Origin: Fibrobacteria bacterium
Lineage (GTDB): Bacteria; Fibrobacterota; Fibrobacteria; UBA11236; JADFYW01
Assembly: GCA_015232855.1 (NCBI GenBank)
Contig: JADFYW010000003.1
Coordinates: 1-64,000 of the forward strand
DNA: 64,000 bases
Reading direction: 5' to 3'
Each line of letters begins with the position of its first letter. Within the stretch, counting starts at the first letter, position 1. The notes under the pieces were generated by a model. It saw only the letters and a list, made by a program, of their open reading frames with translations, was not told where the DNA came from and did not search any database. A program made the position numbers and the translations under genes. Positions 30,173 through 40,001 of this stretch are shown here, in pieces.

Positions 30173-30918
30173 TCAAAATCCGTAAGGATTTCGACTCCCG
30201 TACCTGTTATCAATAATGTATGTTCAAACTGGGCAGAGAGCGAGCCGTCTGCTGTTATCACTGTCCAACCATCACTTAAAACACGAGTTTGATGTGAGCC
30301 CATATTTATCATTGGTTCAATGGTAAATACCATACCTTCCCGCATTTTTTCACCTTTTTTGCCTGACCGGTAATGAAGCACCAGAGGGTCTTCATGAAAA
30401 TAACGGCCAATACCGTGTCCACAATACTCACGAACGACACCATAAGCGTAATTGTCTGCAATGTCTTGGATTACCTCTCCAATTTCACCAAAATATGCTC
30501 CGGGCCTTACAATATCTATCGCAGCATTTAAACTTTGACGGGTTATGTCTACCAGTTCTTCAGCCTGGGAAGAAACCTCACCAATCATGAGCGTAAGTGA
30601 CGTATCGCCGTGGTAGCCTTCAAGGATGCAGGTCACATCAATATTTATGATATCACCATTTTTAAGAGTGTAATCTGAGGGAATGCCATGGGTTACAACA
30701 TTATTGACCGATGTACATACTGATTTGGGGTACCCACGATAATTGAGTGGTGCGGGAATGGCACCATTTTGAACGGTAATATTATGTACTAATTCATTAA
30801 TCTGGTTGGTAGTCACTCCCTCATGCGTAAATTCTGCAGCTGCTTTAAGGATGGTTGCTGCAAGGTGTCCGCTTTTCCGGATTAAATCGATTTCCTTTGC
30901 CGATTTAATTTTAATCAT
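30169..30918 (-). CDS. map: Methionine aminopeptidase type I
   Basis: ATG 30918 'MIKIKSAKEIDLIRKSGHLAATIL'; metal ligand motifs 'NIDVTCILEGYHGDTS', 'GHGIGRYFHEDP', 'VFTIEPMI'. Confidence 0.96.
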   Translation of the reverse strand: MIKIKSAKEIDLIRKSGHLAATILKAAAEFTHEGVTTNQINELVHNITVQNGAIPAPLNYRGYPKSVCTSVNNVVTHGIPSDYTLKNGDIINIDVTCILEGYHGDTSLTLMIGEVSSQAEELVDITRQSLNAAIDIVRPGAYFGEIGEVIQDIADNYAYGVVREYCGHGIGRYFHEDPLVLHYRSGKKGEKMREGMVFTIEPMINMGSHQTRVLSDGWTVITADGSLSAQFEHTLLITGTGVEILTDFD

Positions 30919-30931
30919 AATATTCCTGTAA

Positions 30932-32314
30932 TTATATTGCTTTCTTTTTTGAACGGGTGAAATTTGACCAGTAAAGTCGGTGTAGTAAAACTCCAAGAGT
31001 CAGTTTTGCATCATCTGATTTCATCAGGTGTTCAATTAAAGGAACCATACGTTTTGCATTTTCTACCTCAATCTTTTTACTGTCCCGTAATTCTTGTTCC
31101 AGTAAAATTGTGGTGCGTTCCTGTACTACCGCGTCGAGTTGAGCCTCGTCACCAAGTTCTTTTTTAATAAAATGTATACCAAATTTCTCACCGGTTTTTT
31201 TTAGAGCCATTTCTTCCATTCCCGTTACCAGCGAAATGGCGATACCTTTGAGTCCCGCCCGTGCGGTGCGACCGCTTCTGTGAACATATGTTTCAGGATC
31301 TTCGGGATGGTCGTATAATATTACATGGGAAAGGCCCTTGATATCTATGCCTCGTGCAGCCACATCCGTCGCTACCAGGAAACGGACCTTCCTGGATTTT
31401 AAATCTTTAAGAGTTCGTTCTCTGATGAATTGGGTTACATTACTTGAAATCATACCTGAAGATAGTCCACGTGCTTCAAGGTATTCATGAACGTACTGAA
31501 CATCTTTTTTCATATTGCAGAAAATAAGGGCCGAATCGGGGTTTTCAAATTCAAGAATTTTAAGCAGGGATTTGTCCTTATCCATCGAGCCTACGGAATA
31601 ATAAATCCGATCCATTTCAGCTACTGATTGTTCAGATGAACAGAGATTTAGAAATTGTGGTTTACGTAGAAACTCATTACCGAGCCTGCGTACGTTTACA
31701 GGCATTGTTGCTGAAAACATATATGAACATCTGTCTTTGGGAAGATATTTTTGGATACGTTTCATATCCGGGTAAAAGCCCATGGAGAGCATCTCATCAG
31801 CTTCATCAATAACCAGGTCTCGCAGGCAATTGAAATTCAATGTTCCCTTGATAAGATGATCTAAAATTCTGCCAGGCGTACCAATAACAACATGGGGACC
31901 ATCTTTGAGGGCGTCGAGTTGTTCCTTATATCCAACCCCGCCGTATATAGCGATGCTTTTGATATTTAAGCCATTGGCAATTTTGTTGAATTCATCATTT
32001 ACTTGTCTTGCGAGCTCCCTAGTGGGAACCATAACAAGTGTCTGGGGACTTTTAACGCTGGACTCCATGATTTGGAGGAGGGGAAGAGCAAATGCTCCTG
32101 TTTTACCTGAGCCTGTTTTAGCCTGACAAATGAGATCATTTGCCTTCAGGATATAGGGAATTGCTTTTGTCTGAACCTGCATGAGGTCTTCCCAGCCTAA
32201 TTCCTTCAGGGTTTTTTGTAATACCTCCGGTAAATCCGTTAATGCGTAATCTGGTAGGGGAGGTTGTGGTTCTATAATAGTTGGGGTCGCTTTTTCTTCT
32301 TTTTCAGGTGTCAT
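30932..32314 (-). CDS. DEAD-box ATP-dependent RNA helicase
   Basis: 'CQAKTGSGKTGAFALPL', 'PTRELARQV', 'DEADEML', 'SAT', 'VATDVAARGIDIKG', 'HRSGRTARAG'. Confidence 0.97.
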   Translation of the reverse strand: MTPEKEEKATPTIIEPQPPLPDYALTDLPEVLQKTLKELGWEDLMQVQTKAIPYILKANDLICQAKTGSGKTGAFALPLLQIMESSVKSPQTLVMVPTRELARQVNDEFNKIANGLNIKSIAIYGGVGYKEQLDALKDGPHVVIGTPGRILDHLIKGTLNFNCLRDLVIDEADEMLSMGFYPDMKRIQKYLPKDRCSYMFSATMPVNVRRLGNEFLRKPQFLNLCSSEQSVAEMDRIYYSVGSMDKDKSLLKILEFENPDSALIFCNMKKDVQYVHEYLEARGLSSGMISSNVTQFIRERTLKDLKSRKVRFLVATDVAARGIDIKGLSHVILYDHPEDPETYVHRSGRTARAGLKGIAISLVTGMEEMALKKTGEKFGIHFIKKELGDEAQLDAVVQERTTILLEQELRDSKKIEVENAKRMVPLIEHLMKSDDAKLTLGVLLHRLYWSNFTRSKKKAI

Positions 32315-32416
32315 AATTTTATAAGTTCCTTTTTCTACAGGGAATAATAATGGTTTCTTTCATTTTTTCAAAAGATTATTTGGTTTCAGTTGAAATATCT
32401 TCTGATTGAAAAAGGA

Positions 32417-33118
32417 TTATTCCACCATTTTGTCGATACGCTGCCGAATAAAAAAAGCAGCAACAGCAAAAGCTGAAGCAACATTCAGAGAAAATTTTCT
32501 CCCGTATAGGGGAATTGATACTGTTTTTTGACATAAACTTAGGATTTCAGAACTAATGCCACGCTCTTCATTACCCACCACCAGTATACCCTTGTCAGGA
32601 ATTTCTACCGGGTTATTGAGTAAAAATGGTTCTGCGTTTTCAGTAAGTTCCAATCCAAGTATGAATGTTTGATGCTTTTCACGTTCTTGTAACAGTAATT
32701 CATAGAGAGAAGACGTATAAGTAGTTGTGATCCAATTTTCTGTTCCCATGGCCGCAGATTGCAGGCTTTTGTTCTGTAGAGAGGGCGAAATACTATCGGG
32801 AATAATTACATTATTGAAACCGAAAGCTTCAGCAGATCTAATTATAGCTCCGGTATTATGTCCGGATCGTAAAGAATCAAGGGCAACAGACCAATTGATT
32901 GGTTTGGAAAGTGGCTTCGTTCTGTCTTTTGATACATATTGCAGTAATCCTTTTGAATGGCCACTGAGTTTGTTCCAATAATGATATTGATCATCCAATG
33001 GAGTCGAATCAGCTGTTTTTTGTTCTGGAGAAAGCCAGGAAAGGTAACGTGAATAGTCATCCAATGCCTGTTTGTGAGTATCCGGCTGTTCAAGATAGGC
33101 TTTAAGTAAGCCCGCCAA
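32417..33118 (-). CDS. TrmH/SpoU-family RNA 2'-O-methyltransferase
   Basis: 'LRSGHNTGAIIRSAEAFGFN', 'LVVGNEERGISSEIL', 'SIPLYGRKFSLNVASAFAVAAFF'. Confidence 0.9.
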   Translation of the reverse strand: MAGLLKAYLEQPDTHKQALDDYSRYLSWLSPEQKTADSTPLDDQYHYWNKLSGHSKGLLQYVSKDRTKPLSKPINWSVALDSLRSGHNTGAIIRSAEAFGFNNVIIPDSISPSLQNKSLQSAAMGTENWITTTYTSSLYELLLQEREKHQTFILGLELTENAEPFLLNNPVEIPDKGILVVGNEERGISSEILSLCQKTVSIPLYGRKFSLNVASAFAVAAFFIRQRIDKMVE

Positions 33119-33193
33119 ACGAGAAGCCTGAGTGTGCTCAGGCAGGGATAAAAATTTTTTTTGTGTAAACGAACTAATGTCGTCAGCCCTTGG

Positions 33194-34696
33194 TTATTGG
33201 GGCGAAGAAGCTCTTATCCGGCCTCGGTAATATTGGTAAATTGATACGGACCCAACTACTGAAAAACCTATAGCATAAAGCCCAAGGAAAGGCCCTACCA
33301 GGTATTTTTGAGCATGTATATATACAGCAAGCCCTGCAAAACAGTAAATGCCTAATAATAATTCAATGATGGAGCCATAAGGCAATGACTTTGTTCGGTA
33401 GCTGACCACAGTTTTGTCACCAGCTTTTGGAGTACGGATAAATGCACCCTTATTACCACTTAGGGCCGATAACACAGCCAAGGTATTGTTAAAAGCGATA
33501 CCTACCCCTACAGACATAAGGATGGGAATAGCAGGGATGCGCTTTTTCCAGTGAATATAAGAAACCTTTTGGGCTACCAGATATAGAGTAGATGGGGCCA
33601 AAGACGAAATCAGGATAAGAAAACAAAGTATCCCGAATGTCCAAGTCCCTAATTTTATAGGATAAAAAACAAGCAGGGGGCAGGCCAATAAGGCGGTAAT
33701 GAGCATTAGTGGGTGAATCATGTAATGGGTGGTGTGTAAAAAAGACTGAATTTTAACTCTAAGTGGAACTTTGGACATAAATACCTGAGGCAATAATTTC
33801 ATAGCAGTTTGAATTGAGCCCTTTGCCCATCGATACTGTTGGGACTTGAAAGCATTTATATTTGAGGGAAGTTCAGCCGGTACTACAACATCATACACGA
33901 ATTTCATCTTCCAACCAATAATCTGGGCGCGATAAGAGAGATCCATATCTTCGGTGAGTGTATCTCCCTGCCAACCTCCGGCCGTTTCAATTGCAGTTTT
34001 GCGCCATATGCCTGCGGTACCATTAAAGTTCATGAAAAGACGGCCCCAGGAGCGAGCAGATTGTTCTATTATAAAATGCCCGTCAATTCCAATAGACTGT
34101 GATAAAGTAAGGGGCGACTGGTTGGGATTGAGGTGCCCCCATCTGGCTTGAACCAATCCAATCTCCGGGTCTTTTAAAAGGAAAGGGACTGTTTTAAGGA
34201 GGTAATCTTTTGGTGGAACGAAGTCTGCGTCAAAAATGGCAATGAATTCTCCTTTACAATCCTGCATCCCATCATTTAATGCTCCAGCTTTATAATCGGT
34301 ACGAATAGTCCGTCTGATATGCTTGATATCATACCCTTCATTCCGTAATTCTTCAACTATTTTAGAGGCAATTTTATGAGTGCCATCGGTAGAATCGTCA
34401 AGGAGTTGGATTTCATGCTTATCTTTTGGGTATTCCATAGCGCATACGGCTTTAAGCAGTCTTTCCACCACATTTGCTTCGTTATAAATAGGTAGTTGTG
34501 TAGTAACCAGGGGCAAATTACGGTACCCATGCTTTCGGTAATAATGACGAATAGCTTTTTTGTCGTAAAGAACTTCTTTTCTTTTATTTCGGAGGAAAAT
34601 ACTGAGTAGCCAATAACAGTTTATTCCATAGGTAAAAAGGCCGATGGCTGCAACGACATAGAGTCCGAAAAGGATATCTAAAGGGTTAAATACCAT
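33194..34696 (-). CDS. Family 2 glycosyltransferase (cellulose-synthase/CslA-like, multi-TM)
   Basis: 'QLPIYNEANVVERLL', 'IAIFDADFVPP', 'TLTEDMDLSYRAQ', 'QQYRWAKGS' (Q/RxxRW). Confidence 0.93.
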   Translation of the reverse strand: MVFNPLDILFGLYVVAAIGLFTYGINCYWLLSIFLRNKRKEVLYDKKAIRHYYRKHGYRNLPLVTTQLPIYNEANVVERLLKAVCAMEYPKDKHEIQLLDDSTDGTHKIASKIVEELRNEGYDIKHIRRTIRTDYKAGALNDGMQDCKGEFIAIFDADFVPPKDYLLKTVPFLLKDPEIGLVQARWGHLNPNQSPLTLSQSIGIDGHFIIEQSARSWGRLFMNFNGTAGIWRKTAIETAGGWQGDTLTEDMDLSYRAQIIGWKMKFVYDVVVPAELPSNINAFKSQQYRWAKGSIQTAMKLLPQVFMSKVPLRVKIQSFLHTTHYMIHPLMLITALLACPLLVFYPIKLGTWTFGILCFLILISSLAPSTLYLVAQKVSYIHWKKRIPAIPILMSVGVGIAFNNTLAVLSALSGNKGAFIRTPKAGDKTVVSYRTKSLPYGSIIELLLGIYCFAGLAVYIHAQKYLVGPFLGLYAIGFSVVGSVSIYQYYRGRIRASSPQ

Positions 34697-34895
34697 TAAT
34701 GTTTTACCTGGGGATATGGAAGTTTAAATATAATTGACATTCTTGATTTTTACGAAATCCAGGAACCAATAATAACTTTATGCTACTTAACTCACAAGTT
34801 GAAAAATGCATGGATATACGTTTTAGTAATAAGCAAGTCTGCTTTTATGTAGCTAACCTTCGCCTAACTTTTTAAATTTATATATTTTGCAGTCT

Positions 34896-35450
34896 ATGGC
34901 GGATTTTCCTGAACAGCTTGGTGCGGGGTCTCATATTGGAGAGCTAGGTGCCGGTTCATTTCTGTTTTCGACTAATGCTTTAACTGACCCAAATTTCATG
35001 TCCACCGTGATTTTAATTTGCCAACACAGCGAAGATGGAAGTTATGGTCTGGTCCTTAACCGGCCTGCCCACATGCCTTTGTCAGAAATATTCAATTCTG
35101 TAGACAAATACAAAAATCAGATTAGGAGGGTGCATATTGGGGGACCGGTTCAGGGCAGTGAACTACAGATTCTCCAGGTTAGCGGTGAACCTGCTAAAGG
35201 TGCGCTAGAAGTCGTTGAAGGGGTCTATTTGGGGGGGTACTGGGATGACCTCGATAAAATTATTGAGTCGGATACCCGGCAGATAAGACTTTTTCTTGGA
35301 TACTCCGGATGGGGCGAGGGACAGCTTGCTGAAGAAATAAAGATGGGGGGCTGGGAAGTATATAATGCTGATGTCAAACGGGTGTTTACCGAAGAAGAGG
35401 ATCCCTGGATGCAGGGTCTGGATGCATTCAAAAAAAAATATTTTAATTAA
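34896..35450 (+). CDS. YqgE/AlgH family protein
   Basis: 'GSFLFSTNALTDPNFMSTVILICQHSEDGSYGLVLNRP', 'RVHIGGPVQ', 'LFLGYSGWGEGQLAEEI'. Confidence 0.95.
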   Translation: MADFPEQLGAGSHIGELGAGSFLFSTNALTDPNFMSTVILICQHSEDGSYGLVLNRPAHMPLSEIFNSVDKYKNQIRRVHIGGPVQGSELQILQVSGEPAKGALEVVEGVYLGGYWDDLDKIIESDTRQIRLFLGYSGWGEGQLAEEIKMGGWEVYNADVKRVFTEEEDPWMQGLDAFKKKYFN

Positions 35451-35453
35451 TTA

Positions 35454-36656
35454 TTAAGACGCTTCCCATCTGCCTGGCAGGGGAGTGCGACAATGGCCAC
35501 AACTGTTTTCTTTTACATTATATTTTGTAACCATGAATCCAATACGCTCAATAACGGTGTGTTTGCAGTGATGGCAAAAAGTGTGAGCTCCTGAACCATC
35601 GGGAGTGCGGTAGTTCCCAATATAAACGTAGCGTAGTCCTTCCTTCATTGCAATATTTCTTGCTTGTATGAGCTTGGACGGCGGCGTGGGCGGGAGATGC
35701 TTTAATTTATAACGTGGGGTAAAACGTGAAAAGTGTAGTGGTACTTCTGGCCCGAGGTTGTTTACTATCCATTTGCACATTTCTTGTATCATATCCATAT
35801 CATCAGAATAGGTTGGGACAATAAGGGTTGTTATCTCAAACCAGATGTTTTTTGCTTTCAGAAGTTTCAGGGTATCAAGTACTGGCTGTAATCTACCATA
35901 GTTTAACTTTTTATACAGGCTATCGGAAAAGGATTTTAAATCAATATTGGCTCCGTCAAGGTAATTGCAATAGTCTATTAACGGATCTGTATTTATATAG
36001 CCATTGCTTACCCAAACATTTTTTATGCCTTTTTTACGGGCAAGTTTAGCCGTATCCATCATAAATTCGTAAGTCACTGTGGGTTCATTATAGGTGTATG
36101 CTATTGAACTACAGTTGGCTTTAGCGGCATTCTCTATTGCCTGGGCTGGGAGCATTGAATAATGCATAAGGTCTTTTGGTTTTTTTTGTGAAAGCTCCCA
36201 ATTTTGGCAGTTTAGACATTGGAGGTTGCAGCCGGCAAAGCCGAGAGAAAACGCATTACTCCGGGGGTAAAAATGGTATAAGGGCTTTTTTTCTATGGGA
36301 TCAACGTGAACTGCTGAGGGATTTCCGTATACCAGGGAATATAATTTACCACCTTTGTGTACACGGACCCGACATTTACTACGGGATTCAGGCTCCATTT
36401 TGCATTTATTCGGGCAGAGTTGGCATTGGATGTTTTTACCTAATTTTAGGTAATGATAGGCCTCCTTTGACCATTCCCAGAGTTTTTCTGGAGCATCATT
36501 CTGAATAACCTTTTTTTCAGAATCGCCTGTTAGAATCTTATCCAAAAAGCCCGCATGTGCCCTGGTTCTCATTCCAAAAGAAAGTGCAGCTGCACTAGCC
36601 AGACAGGATTTACAAATCTGTCTGCGGGTAATAGGGTGCTCTTTGGATTCATTCAT
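35454..36656 (-). CDS. PflA-like radical SAM enzyme (AmmeMemoRadiSam type) with Tat-like leader
   Basis: 'GFAGCNLQCLNCQNW' (CxxxCxxC), 'YTYNEPTVTYEFMMDTAKLARKKGIKNVWVSNGY'; N-term 'TRRQICKSCLASAAALSFG'; extra Cys clusters at N- and C-terminal regions. Confidence 0.88.
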   Translation of the reverse strand: MNESKEHPITRRQICKSCLASAAALSFGMRTRAHAGFLDKILTGDSEKKVIQNDAPEKLWEWSKEAYHYLKLGKNIQCQLCPNKCKMEPESRSKCRVRVHKGGKLYSLVYGNPSAVHVDPIEKKPLYHFYPRSNAFSLGFAGCNLQCLNCQNWELSQKKPKDLMHYSMLPAQAIENAAKANCSSIAYTYNEPTVTYEFMMDTAKLARKKGIKNVWVSNGYINTDPLIDYCNYLDGANIDLKSFSDSLYKKLNYGRLQPVLDTLKLLKAKNIWFEITTLIVPTYSDDMDMIQEMCKWIVNNLGPEVPLHFSRFTPRYKLKHLPPTPPSKLIQARNIAMKEGLRYVYIGNYRTPDGSGAHTFCHHCKHTVIERIGFMVTKYNVKENSCGHCRTPLPGRWEAS

Positions 36657-36904
36657 TTTTTATGCCACCTTTTTAAGGTAAAATAGATATTAACAAGAGC
36701 GTGGATAATGAATGTTCCAATGGTAAATGGCATAAAAAACATGTGAATATGAGAATGAAGATCTGCTGTGGCAATAATTGCGGTCCATTGGTAATCCCCG
36801 GAAATTCCATAACCTGTAATGAAGAGGATCGGAATAAAAACCATAAGGCACCAACCGCTTATCCTGTTTAGCTTTCTTAAATAGTATTTTCTGTATTTTT
36901 TCAT
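36653..36904 (-). CDS. Small membrane protein with conserved-looking His residues (cytochrome-b/DUF4405-like, tentative)
   Basis: ATG 36904 overlaps preceding stop (ATGA); about 3 TMs with 'LHSHIHMFFMPFTIGTFIIHALVNIYF'; overlaps the next gene by 4 bp. Confidence 0.65.
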   Translation of the reverse strand: MKKYRKYYLRKLNRISGWCLMVFIPILFITGYGISGDYQWTAIIATADLHSHIHMFFMPFTIGTFIIHALVNIYFTLKRWHKK

Positions 36905-39012
36905 GAGAATTTCCAGAGTTTGAGAAAGCCCGTTAGTTTCACGCACAACAAAATAAATATGGTATTTTGAATCCCCAGAGTGGGAATGAATAATGCCGAA
37001 GTAAGAAGTGAGCCTATTCCTGCTCCTAGAAAATCAGCAGTATACAGACTGCTGGCACCAGGTGGTTTGTGGGCACAGCGGTATTGACCGGCCCAGGCAA
37101 ACTCACTTCCAGTTAGGGTTGCAGTGCAAAAAACCAATAGGAATAAAATAGTTTCCTGTTTCCAGAGAAGAGGGATGGCAGTGATGAAGATTAATCCTCC
37201 AATGGTTATTATTAATCCAAGTTCGAGATAGAGAAGTCTATTTTTTATTTTAATGATGCTGTTGTGATTTTTTCTGCTACTCAGATAGCTGCCTGCCGCC
37301 AGTCCTGTCATAAAGATGGTGATAAAGAGTCCGTATTTATAATACACATATCCTGAACTTGCTTGTGAAAGGATAATAAGGATAATTTCCATGGCAATGG
37401 ATATATATCCTGTTGTAAAGAGAACCGACTCTATCGGACGATAAAACAAAAAGAGTAAAAGGCTAACTGCGATAAGAAATCCCCAAAGCCAGTTGAAATT
37501 AACCTGGTGAAACAAGCCCCAGTATTTGAGTTGTGTCCGAAAGGCCGTGGGATAAAGATCCCGGTTAATTTCACCGGTTCCCTTAAGCATGTTGTTAATC
37601 TCATCAACCCTGTCTTTACTTAATTTGCTTTTCATATAATACTGGTTCATATATGACGTTTTTATTTGTTTACGGGTCAGTAAATCCGAAATAGAGTTTG
37701 TAAGTTTATGATTTGCTAATACAAATACCGTCTCCCCTCCAGGGTAAAGTTTAACATGGGAAAAAACATTTTTAGCAGTAGAATGAATTATCCGATATAG
37801 TTGGACAAGGGGTAAAGGGTAATAGTTTTCAGCACCGGGGAGCGTAAAACTAACAACACCTCCGGGATGTAATCTCTGTTTTAACGCTATGAAAAATTCC
37901 AGAGTATAGAACCTGTTCAATTGTATATTAACAGGAGCAGGTAATGCAATTATGATAGCATGATATTTTTTCTTTGATTCGTTTATAAACTTTCTGCCGT
38001 CGGTAATGTGTACTTCAACGTATTGACTGAAAGTAGTTGGTGCAAATTGCCTGGTTAGTTGTATTAGTACCGGATCCAGTTCAATATAGTCAATTTTTCT
38101 TACCGGGTATTTTTGTATTTCTTGAATAGCTCCCGTGAGTCCGCCTGAAATGAGCAAGACGTTCAGATTATCTTCTGACACTTGAGAAAGGCTGAAATGG
38201 ACGGTTTTTTCAGCTATGAGTTGGTTATGACTTGAAGCAAGTGGTACTCCATTTTCAAAGAAGTTTAATTGTTCTGCATCTTTGGTAACCACGAGTCTCC
38301 CATAGACGGATTCTTCTTTTTGGATGATATGTTGTGAGGGAAATAACCAGGAAATGGATGTCTCATCCAGCCCGAATCTGGTTGAAGCTATGACGAATAA
38401 AATTATAGCTATGATATAAAAAAATGTTTTTTTGTATTTGGATGTAATGCAAATGATGAGTGCTGCAGTGAGGTTCAACAGACAGGGGACATAGAGAGCA
38501 TTAAAAGAACTCATGATAAACACTAATAGAAAGCTGAAAAGAAGCCCGCCAAGGATGTCTCCCAGATTATCGACGAAGTATATTCTCCCAATATGCCTCT
38601 GTCCAGACTGTTTTTTAAAAAGGGCGCAGGCAATGGGAAGCAGGTAACCCGATAACAGGCAATAGGGGAACATAATGAGGAGTATCATCGGAAATAGTGT
38701 AAATAGTTCGAGAGTAGATCCGGGTAGTGCAATGGTATTGCGGAAAAGTCTTAATAGCAACAGTTGTCCAAAAGGAATAAGTGCGGTTAAGATGAGTGAA
38801 TGTACAAGTATAAATTTGATATGAAACTGGTAACGCCCCAGGAATGTTCCCACCCCGGTAAGGATAAGCCAGAAGGAAATGATGAAACCAATTACCAGTT
38901 CGTTACCCTGGTAGATGTTTAGAAGTTCTCGGGTTAGGGTTATCTGGGTTATAATCGACGAAATACCAAGGCAGCTAACTGCAATAAAGACAGGGAGACT
39001 GTTTTTACTCAT
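36901..39012 (-). CDS. Multi-TM spermidine-synthase-like (SpeE-like) fusion protein
   Basis: TM bundle + 'VLLISGGLTGAIQEIQKYPVRKIDYIELDPVLIQL', 'DGRKFI' + second TM bundle. Confidence 0.85.
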   Translation of the reverse strand: MSKNSLPVFIAVSCLGISSIITQITLTRELLNIYQGNELVIGFIISFWLILTGVGTFLGRYQFHIKFILVHSLILTALIPFGQLLLLRLFRNTIALPGSTLELFTLFPMILLIMFPYCLLSGYLLPIACALFKKQSGQRHIGRIYFVDNLGDILGGLLFSFLLVFIMSSFNALYVPCLLNLTAALIICITSKYKKTFFYIIAIILFVIASTRFGLDETSISWLFPSQHIIQKEESVYGRLVVTKDAEQLNFFENGVPLASSHNQLIAEKTVHFSLSQVSEDNLNVLLISGGLTGAIQEIQKYPVRKIDYIELDPVLIQLTRQFAPTTFSQYVEVHITDGRKFINESKKKYHAIIIALPAPVNIQLNRFYTLEFFIALKQRLHPGGVVSFTLPGAENYYPLPLVQLYRIIHSTAKNVFSHVKLYPGGETVFVLANHKLTNSISDLLTRKQIKTSYMNQYYMKSKLSKDRVDEINNMLKGTGEINRDLYPTAFRTQLKYWGLFHQVNFNWLWGFLIAVSLLLFLFYRPIESVLFTTGYISIAMEIILIILSQASSGYVYYKYGLFITIFMTGLAAGSYLSSRKNHNSIIKIKNRLLYLELGLIITIGGLIFITAIPLLWKQETILFLLVFCTATLTGSEFAWAGQYRCAHKPPGASSLYTADFLGAGIGSLLTSALFIPTLGIQNTIFILLCVKLTGFLKLWKFS

Positions 39013-39098
39013 AATGCTTTTTAATGGCTATCCTTTTTTGTCAATTTTGTAAAAAACCTGAATTAAAATTAGAAATTTTCTTAATTTTCGTGTTGATT

Positions 39099-39875
39099 AT
39101 GAATCAAAATGGGGTTATCAGTGAAAGATTGAATGGAATTTTGAGTATACTGATTCCCCCCATATGTCTCATTCGCAGTTGTTATCATAAAAGATGGAAA
39201 GGACTACCGCTTTGCCGTTCTTGCCTGAGAAAATTGCACCCGATACAAAAAGACGTTTGTCATCACTGTGGCGTACCTGAGTGTAACGATAGTCATGAAT
39301 TCTGGGAGTTTTCATTTGATCGTGTTCGCTCCTTGTTTCTCCTGGATCCTGTTTTGTCAGGAGTTATTCATGGATTTAAATATAATGGGTTGAAAAGAAA
39401 TGCTCGTTTCTTATCGGCTTTTGCCCGTTATCAGTATGGTCTTAAAAATTATATTGAGGAGTACGACAGCCTGGTACCGGTCCCTCTCCATCCTCTAAAA
39501 CAGCGTGAGCGTGGTTTTAACCAGGCGACGTTAATTGCCCGTTCATTGTCTTCTTTTTCAGGTGTTCGTTGTGATAAAACCAGCTTAAATAGACGAAAAT
39601 ACACAAAAACACAAACGCGTCTGTCGGGAACTGAACGGGTGGAGAATATTAATTCAGCATTTGTTCTGAATAGAAAGACTACGATCCAGGGCAAGAAACT
39701 GCTGTTAGTTGATGATGTTTTTACTACAGGGGCAACGTCGGAAGAATGCGCAAAAACACTTCTGACTGGTGGAGCTTCGTCCGTTGGCGTTATCACTCTT
39801 GCCAGGACGGGACTTAATACTGATGTGGACGATTATGGGCTAGAACTTGAGCTCGCAGGCTCCTTTCTTACATGA
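39099..39875 (+). CDS. comF: ComF family phosphoribosyltransferase-like protein
   Basis: Zn-finger-like 'CRSCLRKLHPIQKDVCHHCG', 'PVPLHPLKQRERGFNQA', PRPP motif 'LLLVDDVFTTGAT'. Confidence 0.93.
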   Translation: MNQNGVISERLNGILSILIPPICLIRSCYHKRWKGLPLCRSCLRKLHPIQKDVCHHCGVPECNDSHEFWEFSFDRVRSLFLLDPVLSGVIHGFKYNGLKRNARFLSAFARYQYGLKNYIEEYDSLVPVPLHPLKQRERGFNQATLIARSLSSFSGVRCDKTSLNRRKYTKTQTRLSGTERVENINSAFVLNRKTTIQGKKLLLVDDVFTTGATSEECAKTLLTGGASSVGVITLARTGLNTDVDDYGLELELAGSFLT

Positions 39876-39941
39876 ATCAGAGTGCAGAAAGTTGACTACT
39901 TAAAACCAAATTGAAAAAAAAGTTTTTTTTTGGAAAAAAAA

Positions 39942-39971
39942 TTGCGTACTTGCAGTAGAAAATTATATTAA
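39942..39971 (+). promoter_or_regulatory. Putative sigma70-like promoter with upstream A/T tracts
   Basis: TTGCGT-N18-TATTAA, preceded by A8/T9/A8 tracts (39913-39941); 31 nt before ATG 40002. Confidence 0.45.
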
Positions 39972-40001
39972 AATTATCTTAACAGCCAAAAAGGAGACAA
40001 C

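Noticed and set aside
30932-30996. Overlap of the listed map ORF (start 30996) with the DEAD-box gene
   Set aside because: It is an artefact of the ORF call. The Met at 30918 starts the canonical MetAP sequence and removes the overlap.
34791-34867. GCCTAAC / GTTGAAA pair resembling integron attC core sites
   Set aside because: The half-sites are in the opposite order to attC, the spacing is not attC-like, and no integrase or cassette array is present.
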